Origin: Gaiellasilicea sp963705515
GTDB taxonomy: Bacteria > Actinomycetota > Thermoleophilia > Gaiellales > Gaiellaceae
DNA: 13,837 nucleotides
Assembly: GCA_963705515.1 (NCBI GenBank)
Contig: CAVPJV010000006.1
Location: 1-13,837 of the forward strand
Reading direction: 5' to 3'
Shown: positions 13,431 to 13,837 of the stretch, in pieces
Layout of the letters: each line of letters starts with the position of its first letter
How positions within the stretch are numbered: the first letter of the stretch is position 1
Made by a program: the position numbers and the translations under genes
The notes under the pieces: model-generated
What the model saw: the letters and a program-made list of their open reading frames with translations, nothing else
Databases searched by the model: none
Told to the model about the DNA's origin: nothing

Positions 13431-13817
13431 GTGTTCGACGCGGCCGCGCTCGGCCGGGTCGACCGGTTGCGGGCGCTCCTCGACGACGATCCCGATCTGG
13501 TGTCCGCGCTTTCGGACGACGGCTTCACGCCGCTCCATCTCGCCTGCTTCGCCGGCGGCGCCGACGCCGTGCGGCTCCTCGTTGAGCGCGGCGCCCCGCT
13601 CGAGCGTCTCGCCGAGGCGTCGTTCGCGCGGGTGCGGCCGCTCGGGACCGCGGTCTTCGCCGGCCAGGTCGACGCGGTCGAGATCCTGCTCCAGGCAGGC
13701 GCCGATCCGAACGGCGTCGACAGCGGCGAGAACGTCCCGCTCCAGACCGCCGAGGCGAACGGGAACGAGGAGCTGGCGCGGCTGCTGCGGGAGCACGGGG
13801 CTACCCTGCCCGTGTGA
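13431..13817 (+). CDS. Ankyrin-repeat segment, probably the C-terminal part of the SRPBCC protein
   Basis: About three ankyrin repeats are visible: DDGFTPLHLACFAGGADAVRLLVERGA, then RPLGTAVFAGQVDAVEILLQAGADPN, then NVPLQTAEANGNEELARLLREHGATL. Ankyrin repeats mediate protein binding. The first in-frame start close to the domain is GTG at 13431, with GGGAG 11 nt upstream. However, meaningful sequence (AEAVAEGVELDVFDAAALG) extends upstream of it and joins naturally to VREALYAGRP of the SRPBCC frame if one base is missing near 13386-13390. So this is either a separate gene or, more likely, the end of an SRPBCC-ankyrin fusion with a frameshift. The stop at 13815-13817 overlaps the next start as GTGA. 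Confidence 0.75.
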   Translation: MFDAAALGRVDRLRALLDDDPDLVSALSDDGFTPLHLACFAGGADAVRLLVERGAPLERLAEASFARVRPLGTAVFAGQVDAVEILLQAGADPNGVDSGENVPLQTAEANGNEELARLLREHGATLPV

Positions 13818-13837
13818 ATCTCGAGCTCCTCGACGAC
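13814..13837 (+). CDS. Start of a further gene, cut by the window edge
   Basis: GTG at 13814-13816 overlaps the TGA of the ankyrin frame (GTGA) and opens VNLELLDD to the window end. The call rests only on the coupling geometry and the open frame; eight codons say nothing about function. Confidence 0.35.

Noticed and set aside
1..13837. CRISPR arrays, tRNA, rRNA, known insertion sequences, prophage or defence genes
   Set aside because: No regularly spaced repeats, no cloverleaf or rRNA-like segment and no transposase, integrase or phage protein were found by reading both strands; only the small palindrome-bounded block hints at mobility.

Overview
The window is high-GC bacterial chromosome, densely coded on both strands, with very GC-rich third codon positions and many GTG and TTG starts. 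Several stand-alone genes have a -10-like hexamer about 6 nt before the start codon and no Shine-Dalgarno sequence. This suits an actinobacterium. The style of the GluRS, the small helix-turn-helix protein and the Cys-rich protein makes a Thermoleophilia (Gaiella/Solirubrobacter-like) origin my guess, which I cannot prove from the sequence alone.

Left third (1-3871), minus strand: a complete-looking branched-chain amino acid type (HAAT) ABC transporter operon, read right to left as binding protein, LivG, LivF, LivH, LivM (cut by the window edge). The last three junctions are 4-nt start/stop overlaps. A very good promoter (perfect TTGACA, 17-bp spacer, TACCTT) precedes the binding protein, and a nested inverted repeat lies on the predicted transcription start. 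Next (3872-5781, minus) is a two-gene unit of a single-domain response regulator and an M3-like HEAGH zinc peptidase.

Middle (5834-9081): a probable 55-aa small protein unlisted by simple ORF length cut-offs, a compact glutamyl-tRNA synthetase (gltX, minus) and endonuclease IV (nfo, plus). gltX and nfo diverge with only 19 bp between their start codons and seem to share one symmetric -10 element. After nfo comes a 420-bp block bounded by two inverted, almost identical 25-nt palindromes. It holds a small helix-turn-helix-like gene of lower GC3. The palindromes look like terminators of the two flanking genes but are too alike, loop included, to be unrelated. A Cys-rich protein of unknown function follows.

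Right third (9082-13837): a Ca2+/H+ antiporter gene broken by two closely spaced one-base insertions, converging on a class-C beta-lactamase-like serine hydrolase whose start overlaps the end of a threonine aldolase gene (both minus). Divergent from these is an ArsR-type repressor coupled by an ATGA overlap to an AHSA1/SRPBCC gene. That gene runs, through an apparent one-base frameshift, into an ankyrin-repeat segment. A last gene begins at the right edge. No rRNA, tRNA, CRISPR array or recognisable insertion sequence was seen. The most unusual items are the palindrome-bracketed HTH gene, the shared -10 of gltX/nfo with the wider leaderless pattern, the shortened GluRS, and the SRPBCC-ankyrin reading frame.
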